Shown piece after piece: positions 24,472 to 32,658 of a stretch of 64,000 nucleotides of DNA. The position numbers and the translations under genes are program-made. Origin of the DNA: Fictibacillus aquaticus (GTDB taxonomy: Bacteria; Bacillota; Bacilli; Bacillales; Fictibacillaceae); assembly GCF_002245695.1 (NCBI RefSeq), contig NZ_NOII01000001.1, forward strand, positions 868,001 through 932,000, given 5' to 3'. Every line of letters begins with the position of its first letter. Positions within the stretch are counted from its first letter, which is position 1. The notes beneath the pieces were generated by a model, which had not been told where the DNA came from, searched no databases, and saw nothing but the letters and a program-made list of their open reading frames with translations.

Positions 24472-24509
24472 AAAAAAGCCGCCCCTTATAATCAAGGGAG
24501 CAGCTTTTT
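24472..24509 (-). terminator. Terminator of the 80-residue protein gene
   Basis: On the minus strand AAAAAGCTGCTCCCTT pairs with AAGGGGCGGCTTTTTT, followed by Ts; it overlaps the last codons. Confidence 0.82.
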
Positions 24510-24734
24510 CCAGTTTTTCGATTCCTCTGTTTTACTTTTATCGATTTCCTCATTCAATTTAGCGATTACCTGATATATCTTTTCTTTGCTGTAGCCGCAT
24601 TCTTTCATCGCACTTGCAACATATCCGGCGATAGATTCTTTTTTATCATACTTTTTGAAATTAAGAAGCAGCTGGTTGATCTTATTCGGTTCATAACGAT
24701 AAGATTCATCTGAAAACGGTGAAGCAAGATCCAT
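24492..24734 (-). CDS. Small conserved hypothetical protein
   Basis: 80 residues, mostly helical, acidic N-terminus (DESYRYEPNKINQLLLNF) and charged C-terminus. Excellent ribosome site GGAGGGGATAAGT before the ATG. No family recognised. Terminator inside the gene end. Confidence 0.75.
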   Translation of the reverse strand: MDLASPFSDESYRYEPNKINQLLLNFKKYDKKESIAGYVASAMKECGYSKEKIYQVIAKLNEEIDKSKTEESKNWKKLLP

Positions 24735-24798
24735 ACTTATCCCCTCCCACCTTTAGCTGTCACATACAATATTACGCAGAGAGATTAGAAATAGAACA

Positions 24799-25395
24799 CT
24801 ATTTGCCTGATTTGCTTTTTTTCACTTTTAGCAGGATCATGATAGCGATAAAGATCAGTGCTGCGATCATGATTCCACGAGTGAACGGGGCAGCATACGT
24901 CTTGATATTCTGCCAGTTCGTTCCAAGCTCTGTGCCTAAATAAATGAAGAAGATCGACCATGGGATAATGGCAAGAACTGTGTAAAACGTAAAACGAATC
25001 CACGTCATGCGCGCGATGCCAGCTGGTATGGAAATCGCATGCCTCACGACAGGAATAAAACGTGCAAAAAAGATAACGCCTGTACCATACTTTTCAAACC
25101 ATTTCTCAGACAAGTCAATCTGTTTTTTTGAAATCAGTATGTATTTTCCGTATTTTTCAAGAAACGGACGACCTCCATAATAACCCATCCAGTATAAAAA
25201 GAGCTGGGCGAGGGTACCTCCTATTGTTCCGGCAATCACGGCTCCTGTAAATGAAAGCCTGCCCTGTGAAACCAAATAACCTCCATAAGACAGGACTAAC
25301 TCACTTGGAATCACCTCTACCATCAGACCGAGCGCGACACCAAGATATCCGAGGTCCATCAGCCATTCAAGCAATCCGATTACTAATTCTTTCAT
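24799..25395 (-). CDS. DedA-family membrane protein
   Basis: 198 residues and about five hydrophobic segments. DedA/SNARE-associated motifs: EVIPSELVLSYGG near the start and FFARFIPVVRHAISIPAG in the middle. Members act as lipid or undecaprenyl-phosphate scramblases/flippases. Its start is 34 bases after crcB2 and it is probably co-transcribed with the crcB pair. Confidence 0.9.
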   Translation of the reverse strand: MKELVIGLLEWLMDLGYLGVALGLMVEVIPSELVLSYGGYLVSQGRLSFTGAVIAGTIGGTLAQLFLYWMGYYGGRPFLEKYGKYILISKKQIDLSEKWFEKYGTGVIFFARFIPVVRHAISIPAGIARMTWIRFTFYTVLAIIPWSIFFIYLGTELGTNWQNIKTYAAPFTRGIMIAALIFIAIMILLKVKKSKSGK

Positions 25396-25429
25396 TCTTT
25401 TTATTTTCCTCCGTTAATAAATTATTCGT

Positions 25430-25765
25430 CTAACTGACGATAGCATATCCTGATGCAAATGCAGCGATACCAGCAGCAGTGCTCCCGGCCAGATATAGAA
25501 GTCCCTTTATTTTGGACTGTTTAAAAAGGTGGAGTGACTCAAGCTGAAGAGTAGAGAAGGTCGTAAGTCCGCCCATCATTCCTGCTCCAAGAAACGTTTT
25601 CCATAAAATTGAAGTGCTTGCCCCTGCAATAAGCCCAAGACAGAACGAACCGGCAATATTCACCAAGAATGTTCCGTATGGATACTTTTTGTTGAGCAAG
25701 ACTGAAACATAGTACCGGAGTATCGCTCCGGCAGCTCCTCCGGCTGCAGCAATAAGACTAATCAT
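25430..25765 (-). CDS. crcB: Fluoride exporter CrcB, subunit 2
   Basis: 111 residues from the ATG at 25765 (GAGGAGTGTTC upstream). Four hydrophobic helices and the CrcB/Fluc signature GGLTTFST. Fluc channels export F-; some Bacillus species use two non-identical subunits as here. It overlaps the upstream crcB by 8 bases. Confidence 0.92.
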   Translation of the reverse strand: MISLIAAAGGAAGAILRYYVSVLLNKKYPYGTFLVNIAGSFCLGLIAGASTSILWKTFLGAGMMGGLTTFSTLQLESLHLFKQSKIKGLLYLAGSTAAGIAAFASGYAIVS

Positions 25766-26132
25766 GAACACTCCTCTTTTTCACAAAGAACTTTTCTCCG
25801 GTTAAAATGCCGGCATAACAAAGAGCAAAACCTCCCGCCAGGCTGGCAAATGTATAGAACGAGAAGGTTAAATAGCTCCCTGCTTCAAGTAGAGAAAACA
25901 TGTCCTGGCTGAACGCAGAAAATGTAGTGAATGATCCGATAAAGCCTGTCTGTATGGCGGCTGCAAGTGACTCACTTATTCTCCTTTTTATACCTGAAAC
26001 GAACCAGCCGATCAAGAAACAGCCAGCCAGATTAACCGCAAGCGTACCAAGAGGATGCTGCAGCTGCTCTCCAATTGCATATCTCATCATACTTCCTGCC
26101 ATTCCGGCAAGAGCGATTGCTAATATTTTCAC
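25758..26132 (-). CDS. crcB: Fluoride exporter CrcB, subunit 1
   Basis: 124 residues. The Fluc signature appears as GSFTTFSAFS. With the adjacent crcB it should form the dual-topology or heterodimeric fluoride channel. No fluoride riboswitch is seen in the short space before it, so regulation may come through the upstream CBS gene's promoter or be constitutive. Confidence 0.92.
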   Translation of the reverse strand: MKILAIALAGMAGSMMRYAIGEQLQHPLGTLAVNLAGCFLIGWFVSGIKRRISESLAAAIQTGFIGSFTTFSAFSQDMFSLLEAGSYLTFSFYTFASLAGGFALCYAGILTGEKFFVKKRSVHD

Positions 26133-26149
26133 ATTTCACCTCTGCTGAT

Positions 26150-26173
26150 AAAAAGGCTAAGGCTGCCTGCCCT
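26150..26173 (-). terminator. Terminator-like hairpin after the CBS gene
   Basis: On the minus strand GGCTAGG pairs imperfectly with CCTTAGCC, followed by TTTTT. Partial read-through into crcB is possible. Confidence 0.55.
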
Positions 26174-26603
26174 AGCCCTTCCCTTCAGTTGCAGCATCTT
26201 TTTTCCAAATCATGTTTGCACAATACTTAATAATATCCCGTCTCCTGATAATGCCGATAAAGTATCCGTTATCATCTGTGACCGGTATAAAGTTCTGATC
26301 GGTTGCAAGTGTAATTAAATCTTCCATGTTTGAGTTAATCGATACAGACAAATTATTTGCGCGCTGCGGAATATCTTTGAGCTTCGTTTTCATGACTGAG
26401 TCATAACTGATGTCGAGTGCTTCCTTCAGCTTCCACAATAAATCTCCTTCTGTCAGTGTCCCTACATACTTTCCGTTTTCAGTTACGAGCGGCACAGACG
26501 TATATTTGTGATAGGAGAGCTTTTCAAGTGCCTGTCTCATAGTGGCTTCAGGATTAAGGAATTTCACTTCATCTTTTGGCAATAAATAAAATGCAATATT
26601 CAT
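26172..26603 (-). CDS. CBS-domain protein
   Basis: 143 residues with two CBS motifs: SYHKYTSVPLVTENGKYVG and DQNFIPVTDDNGYFIGIIRRRD. Tandem CBS modules bind adenine nucleotides and act as sensors. I place the start at ATG 26603 (AAAAGGAGTG lies 13 bases upstream, a little long). A longer frame starting at 26645 would begin within a few bases of a conserved upstream element. Located just upstream of the crcB/dedA genes on the same strand. Confidence 0.8.
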   Translation of the reverse strand: MNIAFYLLPKDEVKFLNPEATMRQALEKLSYHKYTSVPLVTENGKYVGTLTEGDLLWKLKEALDISYDSVMKTKLKDIPQRANNLSVSINSNMEDLITLATDQNFIPVTDDNGYFIGIIRRRDIIKYCANMIWKKDAATEGKG

Positions 26604-26645
26604 CGTTGTCTCGTGCACTCCTTTTAAAGAAAACTTAGCTGACAT

Positions 26646-26899
26646 TAACCCTTTTATCAGCCTTAGTTGACCATATACTATGAACCTTAACTTTTTTACG
26701 GCTCAATTTCTCTTCTGTGCAAAAAAGTTATACTTTCTAATAGTGTAAAAAAAGTTGCAGCCCTTTTCATTATATCAGACTGAAACTTAGACCGCCTTTT
26801 TCAGCATCCTATATATTCACTAATTTTACAGTGATTAAACCCTTTTCAATAAGTTTATGGTAATTTCAAACGGTTATCATAGGAAAAATGTCTTAAATC
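26646..26899. other. Divergent intergenic region
   Basis: About 250 AT-rich bases without a gene. Apart from the conserved element it contains a direct repeat (GTGCAAAAAAGTT at about 26718 and GTGTAAAAAAAGTTGC at about 26743). Confidence 0.5.
26658..26700 (-). promoter_or_regulatory. Conserved upstream element, copy 1 (CBS gene)
   Basis: Plus-strand TCAGCCTTAGTTG, then TATACT, then ACCT-AACTTTTT with matching spacing, is shared with 28211-28254. Both copies precede leftward genes, and neither is a simple palindrome. A shared promoter or regulator site is inferred. Confidence 0.5.
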
Positions 26900-26929
26900 T
26901 TTACAAATCGTAACCATTACGTTTATAAT
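26900..26929 (+). promoter_or_regulatory. Sigma-A promoter with embedded Zur box
   Basis: TTTACA (26900-26905), 18-base spacer and TATAAT (26924-26929). The sequence AAATCGTAACCATTACGTTTA at 26905-26925 is a close match to the Bacillus Zur operator (AAATCGTAATnATTACGATTT) and fills the spacer, so zinc-dependent repression of znuA is expected. Confidence 0.85.
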
Positions 26930-26959
26930 AGTTTTGTTATTTGAAAGGGGAATTCCATC

Positions 26960-27898
26960 ATGAAAAAAATACTGCCTGTTTTATTCATACTTACTATCCT
27001 GCTTGCTGCGTGCGGACAGAAAACAGCTGACAAATCCAACGGCAAGCTGCACATTTATACAACGCTATATCCTCTGCAATATTTCACAGAACGAATTGGT
27101 GGAAAGCATGTATCGGCAGAATCCATCGTTCCACCTGGGGCCGATGCTCACACTTTCGAACCCTCCACGAAAACAATGGTAAAACTGACCGAAGGCGATG
27201 CCTTTATTTATAACAAGTGGGGAACGGACGAGTTTTCTTCCTCTATAGCTGATACGCTGAAAAACGAGGATGTTCCTGTCATCAATGCTGCAAAAGGCAT
27301 CGAATATGCGCATGAAGAAGAACATAAAGAGGATGAGCATGGCTCTGATGAACACGATGACCACGGTCATGCGGAATCTGGACTTGATCCTCATATTTGG
27401 CTAGATCCTGTTCTTGCTCAGCAGATGGCTGAGAACATCATGAACAGCCTTGTGAAACAAAAGCCTTCTGCAAAGAAAGAGTTTGAAAAAAACTTTGCAG
27501 CTTTGGAAAAAGATTTGCAAAAACTTGACGGATCCTTTAAAGAACTTTCATCTTCACCGAAAAAAACGTTTGTCGTTTCACATGCTGCATATGGCTATTG
27601 GGCTGAGCGCTATGGTCTTGAACAGATGTCAATCAGCGGGCTCTCGCCTTCACATGAGCCTAGCCAAAAACAAGTTGAAAAAATAATTCAGTATGTAAAA
27701 AAAGAAAACATCTCCTACATTCTCTTCGAGGAGAACGTGAACAATAGTGTCGCAAAGTCCATCAAAAAAGAAACTGGAGCCGGCACATTGACTCTCCATA
27801 ACCTGGAAACACTAACAAAGAATGATATTCAGTCAGAACGTGACTATCTTTCCATCATGCAGGATAATGTGGAGACTATGAAAAAAGCATTGAAATAA
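26960..27898 (+). CDS. Zinc ABC transporter substrate-binding lipoprotein (ZnuA/AdcA type)
   Basis: 312 residues. Lipobox LLAAC (Cys 18). Cluster A-I fold with metal ligands H64 (GADAHTFEPS), His in LDPHIW, and His in VSHAAYGYWA. A His/Asp/Glu-rich flexible loop at about 117-137 (HEEEHKEDEHGSDEH) is typical of zinc rather than manganese binders. No permease or ATPase gene is adjacent, so it must serve a transporter encoded elsewhere. Controlled by the Zur box upstream. Confidence 0.93.
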   Translation: MKKILPVLFILTILLAACGQKTADKSNGKLHIYTTLYPLQYFTERIGGKHVSAESIVPPGADAHTFEPSTKTMVKLTEGDAFIYNKWGTDEFSSSIADTLKNEDVPVINAAKGIEYAHEEEHKEDEHGSDEHDDHGHAESGLDPHIWLDPVLAQQMAENIMNSLVKQKPSAKKEFEKNFAALEKDLQKLDGSFKELSSSPKKTFVVSHAAYGYWAERYGLEQMSISGLSPSHEPSQKQVEKIIQYVKKENISYILFEENVNNSVAKSIKKETGAGTLTLHNLETLTKNDIQSERDYLSIMQDNVETMKKALK

Positions 27899-27903
27899 CA
27901 AAA

Positions 27904-27937
27904 CAAAACCCTGCAGGCTTGAAGCCGCAGGGTTTTG
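27904..27937 (+). terminator. Terminator of the zinc-binding protein gene
   Basis: AAAACCCTGC, loop AGGCTTGAAGCC, GCAGGGTTTT. Confidence 0.85.
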
Positions 27938-27990
27938 CCATTTGGAAGGGGAAAATGTGATTCAGGTGCTTTTTTTGATCTCCGCTATCT

Positions 27991-28080
27991 TTAACGGCAG
28001 CAATAAGACGCCCCGATGATAATCAACAAAATGAACAAAACGACAACCAATGCAAAACTGTTTCCATAACCGTACGACAT
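27991..28080 (-). CDS. YjcZ-family sporulation peptide
   Basis: 29 residues ([20 protein letters not shown] then IIGASYCCR): a short polar start, one hydrophobic helix and a CC end, the standard build of YjcZ/YhfH-like sporulation peptides of Bacillus. AAGGAGGAAACAAA precedes the ATG. It would be membrane-associated in sporulating cells. Too short to appear in ordinary gene lists. Confidence 0.82.
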   Translation of the reverse strand: MSYGYGNSFALVVVLFILLIIIGASYCCR

Positions 28081-28210
28081 TTTGTTTCCTCCTTCAAATC
28101 CATATTCTTCTTACAATTTCAGCATATGCTCGTATAAAAAAGAAGCTACGGTACAAATGCGGATTTAATGCGGTTTATTAGAAAACTTGGCTGACGCCAA
28201 AGACTTTAAC

Positions 28211-28254
28211 TCAGCCTTAGTTGCACTTATACTTTACACCTAAACTTTTTGACA
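28211..28254 (-). promoter_or_regulatory. Conserved upstream element, copy 2 (YjcZ-like gene)
   Basis: Shares TCAGCCTTAGTTG, TATACT and ACCT-AACTTTTT spacing with 26658-26700. On the minus strand TTGTCA, an 18-base spacer and TATAAG overlap it and would suit a sigma-A type promoter, about 130 bases before the peptide gene. Confidence 0.45.
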
Positions 28255-28302
28255 ACGCCGAACCTCTTCCTTGTTAAAAAATTATTCTTTCTTAAAGTGG
28301 AA

Positions 28303-28337
28303 CAAAAAGAAAGCCCCTGCTCTATTGAGCGGAGGCT
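28303..28337 (-). terminator. Terminator of the PBP gene
   Basis: On the minus strand AAGCCTCCGCTC, AATA, GAGCAGGGGCTT then TCTTTTTG; it begins within the last codons. Confidence 0.85.
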
Positions 28338-30403
28338 TCTTCATTTTCACCAGGCTGCTTCATCAATGCGTTTACAGTTTCAGCATCCTTGCCGTATTTT
28401 TTTTGCAGTTCCCAGTACGCAGCAAGTGCACGCTGTCCGATAAACTTATTGATGCGCTGCATGCCGTTTTGTGCTGTCGCATGAGGAACCACTACAGTAA
28501 AGGCGATCTGCGGGTTATCAAAAGGTGCATAGCCGACAAGTGTCAGATTGTTTTTCTCTACGATTCCGCCGTTCTTTTTTAATCTCACCTGCGCAGTACC
28601 TGTCTTGCCTGCAGGGTTATGGTATTTTTCGACGTCATCAAAATAACCTTTCGCCGTACCTCTTGGTGCGTGCATAACTTCCCAGAAGCCTTGCTGCACT
28701 CGTTCAATATACTTCTCTTCCATATCAATCTTGTTAAGAACAACAGGCTCGAAGCGGTGAAGCAACTTGCCTTCTTTGTCAGGCGCCGTCCGTGGCTCCC
28801 TGACTTCCTTTACGAGCTGAGGCTTCATACGGTATCCGCCATTAGCAATCGTTGAGACGTACTGCACCATTTGGATCGGTGTATAGGTGTCAAACTGACC
28901 AATACCCAGGTCAAGCAATGTACCGAACACACCTTTCTGGACTGGCCCTTTATAACCTGTTGATTCATTTGGAAAATCAATACCTGTCATTTCTCCAAGA
29001 CCGAACTGGCTGAAGAAATAGCGTACCTCATCGTACGTTTCGGTATAATGTTCCGGACCGATCATTCGCTGCATAATCTCGAACATATAGATATTCGATG
29101 AACGCTGCAGGGCAGTCGTATCGTTGATAAGCCCCATATTTGTCCAAGATGATTTTTCAATCGCGCCAAATTTTTTCGGTGTGTCATAGATAGGTTCATT
29201 AATATGGACTGCTTTGCTGTGAAACCCTGTCAGCATCGTCGCGCCCTTGACAGAGGATCCCATCGCATAGGCGTTGAACAGAGCACCATATTCATCGTTA
29301 ATGAACTTTCCATTTTTATAGCGTTTTCCTGCGAGTCCGATAATTTCTCCTGTTCTAGGATCCATCATCACGATATAGGCACTGTCGAGCATATCGTTTC
29401 CTGGCAGCGGTTTGGCCGCGAGTATTTCTTCTTCCACTATTTTTGCAAGCTTGAATTGCAGTTCCATATCAATCGTCAGGGTTAAGTCTTTCCCGCGCTT
29501 GCCTTCAATTATTTTCGGATCACCTAAAGTGCTCCCTGTCTTCTGATTTGTCAGGTAGACAGCCATTTCCTTCGTTCCCCGCAGCACTTCCTGATATTGC
29601 TTTTCGATGCCGCTGACGCCTACTCGGTCGCTCCTGTCATATTGAAGAGCAAGGTGCTTATCCATGCTTTCTTTCGGGATCGGTTTAACTTCTCCAAAAA
29701 GGGCTGATTTGCCAAACGGGTATTTTCTTTCTGAATCCGGCATAATATCGATTCCCGGCAGGCTGTCCAAGTTTTCGGATATAAGCGAGATCTGTTCATT
29801 TTTCAGCTCCGAAATGATTGGCTGAGCGGAGTACGCATAGCCTTGGTCCATCTTCCGCTTGATCGCGATGATGTTCAAGTCTTCTTCTGACAATGTCTTA
29901 AGGTCTTTTTTCGTGATTTTTTCTACTAAGGCTTTATACTGCTTATCGTTTTTCAGCTTTTTCTCTTTCGGAGTTAGCCTCTTGTTGAGCAGTTTCTTTA
30001 CATCGTTTGTTACGATAAAATAATCCTTTTTATCTCGTTCGGTAATCCGCTTAATTTCTTTTTCATCTATTTCAAAACGCTCTGCTAACCAGCGGGCGAC
30101 TTTCAATGTGTCCTCTTGTGTTGTATCGCTTGTTTTCGTATATGTAACAGAAAAGTAGGGATCATTATCGACAACAACACGGTAGTTACGGTCTGTTATG
30201 ATGCCGCGAGGTGCTTCTTTCTTCGCAACTTGTTCAACCGTTGCTTCAGATTCAAGCCGTTTTTCTTCACCGTTGACAATTTGAAGCACACCTAATCTTA
30301 AGATCAGTGTAGAAAACAGTAGAAAGACAACAAGAAACAAGACATTCAAACGGAAAGGGATATGTGTTTTTTTCTTTTTTTGTGGCTCAACTTTCGTCAC
30401 CAA
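28322..30403 (-). CDS. Class B penicillin-binding protein (PBP2/PbpA/PbpH type)
   Basis: 693 residues. One N-terminal membrane helix (LNVLFLVVFLLFSTLILRL), a dimerisation domain, and a transpeptidase with S383-x-x-K (SSVK), S435-x-N (SSN) and KTG at 600-602. Peptidoglycan cross-linking enzyme of rod elongation or spore outgrowth (PbpA/PbpH are near relatives; I cannot separate them). I choose TTG at 30403 (GAGGAG 8 bases upstream); an in-frame ATG 24 bases earlier has no ribosome site. Confidence 0.93.
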   Translation of the reverse strand: MVTKVEPQKKKKTHIPFRLNVLFLVVFLLFSTLILRLGVLQIVNGEEKRLESEATVEQVAKKEAPRGIITDRNYRVVVDNDPYFSVTYTKTSDTTQEDTLKVARWLAERFEIDEKEIKRITERDKKDYFIVTNDVKKLLNKRLTPKEKKLKNDKQYKALVEKITKKDLKTLSEEDLNIIAIKRKMDQGYAYSAQPIISELKNEQISLISENLDSLPGIDIMPDSERKYPFGKSALFGEVKPIPKESMDKHLALQYDRSDRVGVSGIEKQYQEVLRGTKEMAVYLTNQKTGSTLGDPKIIEGKRGKDLTLTIDMELQFKLAKIVEEEILAAKPLPGNDMLDSAYIVMMDPRTGEIIGLAGKRYKNGKFINDEYGALFNAYAMGSSVKGATMLTGFHSKAVHINEPIYDTPKKFGAIEKSSWTNMGLINDTTALQRSSNIYMFEIMQRMIGPEHYTETYDEVRYFFSQFGLGEMTGIDFPNESTGYKGPVQKGVFGTLLDLGIGQFDTYTPIQMVQYVSTIANGGYRMKPQLVKEVREPRTAPDKEGKLLHRFEPVVLNKIDMEEKYIERVQQGFWEVMHAPRGTAKGYFDDVEKYHNPAGKTGTAQVRLKKNGGIVEKNNLTLVGYAPFDNPQIAFTVVVPHATAQNGMQRINKFIGQRALAAYWELQKKYGKDAETVNALMKQPGENEEASAQ

Positions 30404-30552
30404 CGCGACCGCTCCTCTATTTTTCATCAGGAAAATATTTTATTTATTTCCCAGCAATTGCACTTAACATTACAATTATATTACAAAAACTTCTCTTTAT
30501 AGATTACTAGATTATGAGGCATATTCCAAGTTTTTCTTCACTTATTTTTCAA

Positions 30553-30598
30553 TAAAAAAATGGCCAGTTTTCAAGTAAGAAAACCAGCCTTTCATTTA
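30553..30598 (-). terminator. Terminator of the sulfotransferase gene
   Basis: On the minus strand GGCTGGTTTTC TTACTT GAAAACTGGCC followed by ATTTTTTT; it overlaps the stop codon region. Confidence 0.88.
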
Positions 30599-31347
30599 TA
30601 GCCATATAAGGGCAGCAGACTGCCTGCTTCTTTCATAAACAGCTCCTGAACTTCTTCATCAAATTCATTCATCCAGCTTCCTGTCTTACCCGATCTGAAC
30701 GTTAAAGAAGTAGATGGATTAATGTTTTCAGCCAGTTTGCGTGCAAGGCTTGCAGGACTGAAATGGTTTTCCAGCCTTCCATTTATGATCCATTCTGCCA
30801 GCTTTGTTATTTCTGCCATTTTCACAGACTCGGAGCCTACAAGATTTTCAAAGCGAAGGATGAGAACAGGTTCATTCAGCCAGCCGGCATACCCGCCTAA
30901 CCAATTTTCAAAAGAAGGATGTGGATAACCGTAATGCAAGAATCCCCCTTTTATTAGAGCCATGTAGCGCTCTTTTTGAGTCTTCATAGACTTCAAAACT
31001 TTGTGGACATCGCCATAAGGATACTTGTATGTCATAAAATACGTGTAGGATACGAGTACATCCCTAGGATCACGAATAATGAGTATTTTTCGGATTCCTC
31101 TGCTTTTTATGAAATCTGCATACCCTTTAGAATGATAGACGTGTCCTGCAGCGAACTGATGAGGCTGCAGGCTGTTTAACAATTTAAAATGGCTTTCAAG
31201 CTGTTCAGGCAATCCCATGTAAAGCTCCATCGTATGATCATGATGCAGTTCTGGTATCCCTTTAAGCATCTGTTTGACTAGATGGGTACCGCTTTTGGGC
31301 ATCGAATTCACAAAGAATCCATGTTTATTTATAAAATCAGCGTTCAT
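30592..31347 (-). CDS. Sulfotransferase-domain protein
   Basis: 251 residues from ATG 31347 (AAAGGT upstream). PAPS-binding motifs of cytosolic-type sulfotransferases are visible: the 5'-phosphosulfate loop P17-KSGTHL and the 3'-phosphate motif with R92-D-P-R-D and S100 (RDPRDVLVS). Conserved His at HHDHT may be catalytic. It would move sulfate from PAPS to a hydroxyl group of an unknown acceptor, perhaps a surface glycan. It stands alone with its own terminator. Confidence 0.85.
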   Translation of the reverse strand: MNADFINKHGFFVNSMPKSGTHLVKQMLKGIPELHHDHTMELYMGLPEQLESHFKLLNSLQPHQFAAGHVYHSKGYADFIKSRGIRKILIIRDPRDVLVSYTYFMTYKYPYGDVHKVLKSMKTQKERYMALIKGGFLHYGYPHPSFENWLGGYAGWLNEPVLILRFENLVGSESVKMAEITKLAEWIINGRLENHFSPASLARKLAENINPSTSLTFRSGKTGSWMNEFDEEVQELFMKEAGSLLPLYGYK

Positions 31348-31536
31348 TTTGCAGCACAACCTTTAAACAATATCAGATATGGTATTGTATGTGCTGAAAA
31401 CTCAACGTGCTTGTACATTTGTCATTAAGAAACTAAAGATATAATTGATTTCTGTTTCATGCGGCGGTTGAGTTAACCTTCTGTTGCAATCCTGCTAAAG
31501 GCTAAACAAAACAAATCGCTCAAAGGCAACAACCTT

Positions 31537-32574
31537 TTAGAGAAGAGCTTCTTTATAATACGTCTCTGGGGGTGCTGGTTTTCCGTAATAATATCCTTGA
31601 GCAAGGTGTATCCCGGCTTCCCTGCACCATTCAGCTTCTTCTTCCCGCTCTATTCCTTCTGCGAGAACAATGGTGCCGATTTCACTGGCCGTCTTGACTG
31701 TGTCTAATAATTTCTTCTGCTTATCAGAATTCAGATCGCAAAACGAAATAATATCACGGTCTATTTTCACAAAATGAGGATTGAGCCGTTTCAGCACGTC
31801 CTCTGTTGAATGCCCTGCTCCAAGATCATCTAGGGCAACCTTCATGCCCTTTTCCTTATAAACATCCAAAATTGATTGCAAATGATCCATGTCTAATATC
31901 TCTTCTGTTTCCACCACTTCGAAGACTAAGTCAGCAGGATTTGTGCCTGTTTCAGCAGCAGCCTTAAACGTTGTTTTCAGACAATGATTCGGATCATAAA
32001 TAGAGGACGGCAAAAAATTAATAAAGCGCTTCAATCCCTCTGGTAAATATTTCGAGCTATTGTGGATGGACTCGACTCTTGCCTTGCTGTCGAGAAGTGA
32101 CTGCAGGCCAGCTTTTTGAGCAAACTGAAAAAGCTCATATGGATAAAAGTGCGGGGCGCCTTCAATAGGCCGAAGAAGCAGTTCGAACCCATAAACTTCT
32201 CCTGACTGTAAATTAACGATAGGCTGGCAGTGAGTTGTAAAAAGCCCGCTGGCAATGACGCTGTACAAATCAGGCCGCTTTACTCTTTCTTTGAATTCAC
32301 TGAAAGATACACTTGTTGTGCGTGCTGCATCCTCTTCTGAGATCATTTGAAACGAAAAATGAGATAAAGCGTAACTGCTGTATTCATCTTCAAGAGAGGA
32401 AATCAGCCTCTGAACATCATCAAGATTGCTGTATGGCAGAGTTATAATTCCGCCCGTCTCCGTCACAGAAAATAATAATCCTAAAGTAGACATGATAGAT
32501 GGGTTCGGATGGCTGATGGCGATATCTCCTTTTTCAGCCAATGCCGCTATACCGGTGCAAGAAGTACAATTCAT
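31537..32574 (-). CDS. EAL-domain c-di-GMP phosphodiesterase
   Basis: 345 residues. C-terminal EAL domain with catalytic set E131 (YGFELLLRP), N186, E219/E222, D249-D250 (DDLGAG), K270, E306 (LAEGIE) and QGY at 326, so active hydrolysis of c-di-GMP is expected. The N-terminal ~100 residues carry a C3-x2-C6 pair and a region of unknown fold that may sense a signal; no transmembrane helix is seen. Transcribed alone. Confidence 0.92.
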   Translation of the reverse strand: MNCTSCTGIAALAEKGDIAISHPNPSIMSTLGLLFSVTETGGIITLPYSNLDDVQRLISSLEDEYSSYALSHFSFQMISEEDAARTTSVSFSEFKERVKRPDLYSVIASGLFTTHCQPIVNLQSGEVYGFELLLRPIEGAPHFYPYELFQFAQKAGLQSLLDSKARVESIHNSSKYLPEGLKRFINFLPSSIYDPNHCLKTTFKAAAETGTNPADLVFEVVETEEILDMDHLQSILDVYKEKGMKVALDDLGAGHSTEDVLKRLNPHFVKIDRDIISFCDLNSDKQKKLLDTVKTASEIGTIVLAEGIEREEEAEWCREAGIHLAQGYYYGKPAPPETYYKEALL

Positions 32575-32658
32575 AAAAAAACCTCCAATAAATTATTGCG
32601 TTGATTTGAAATATTTGCTAAATTTGATATCCTGTGTGTTTACGAGAAGGGGGATACG

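Noticed and set aside
26133-26171. Fluoride riboswitch before crcB
   Set aside because: The gap is too short and shows only the terminator-like stem of the CBS gene.
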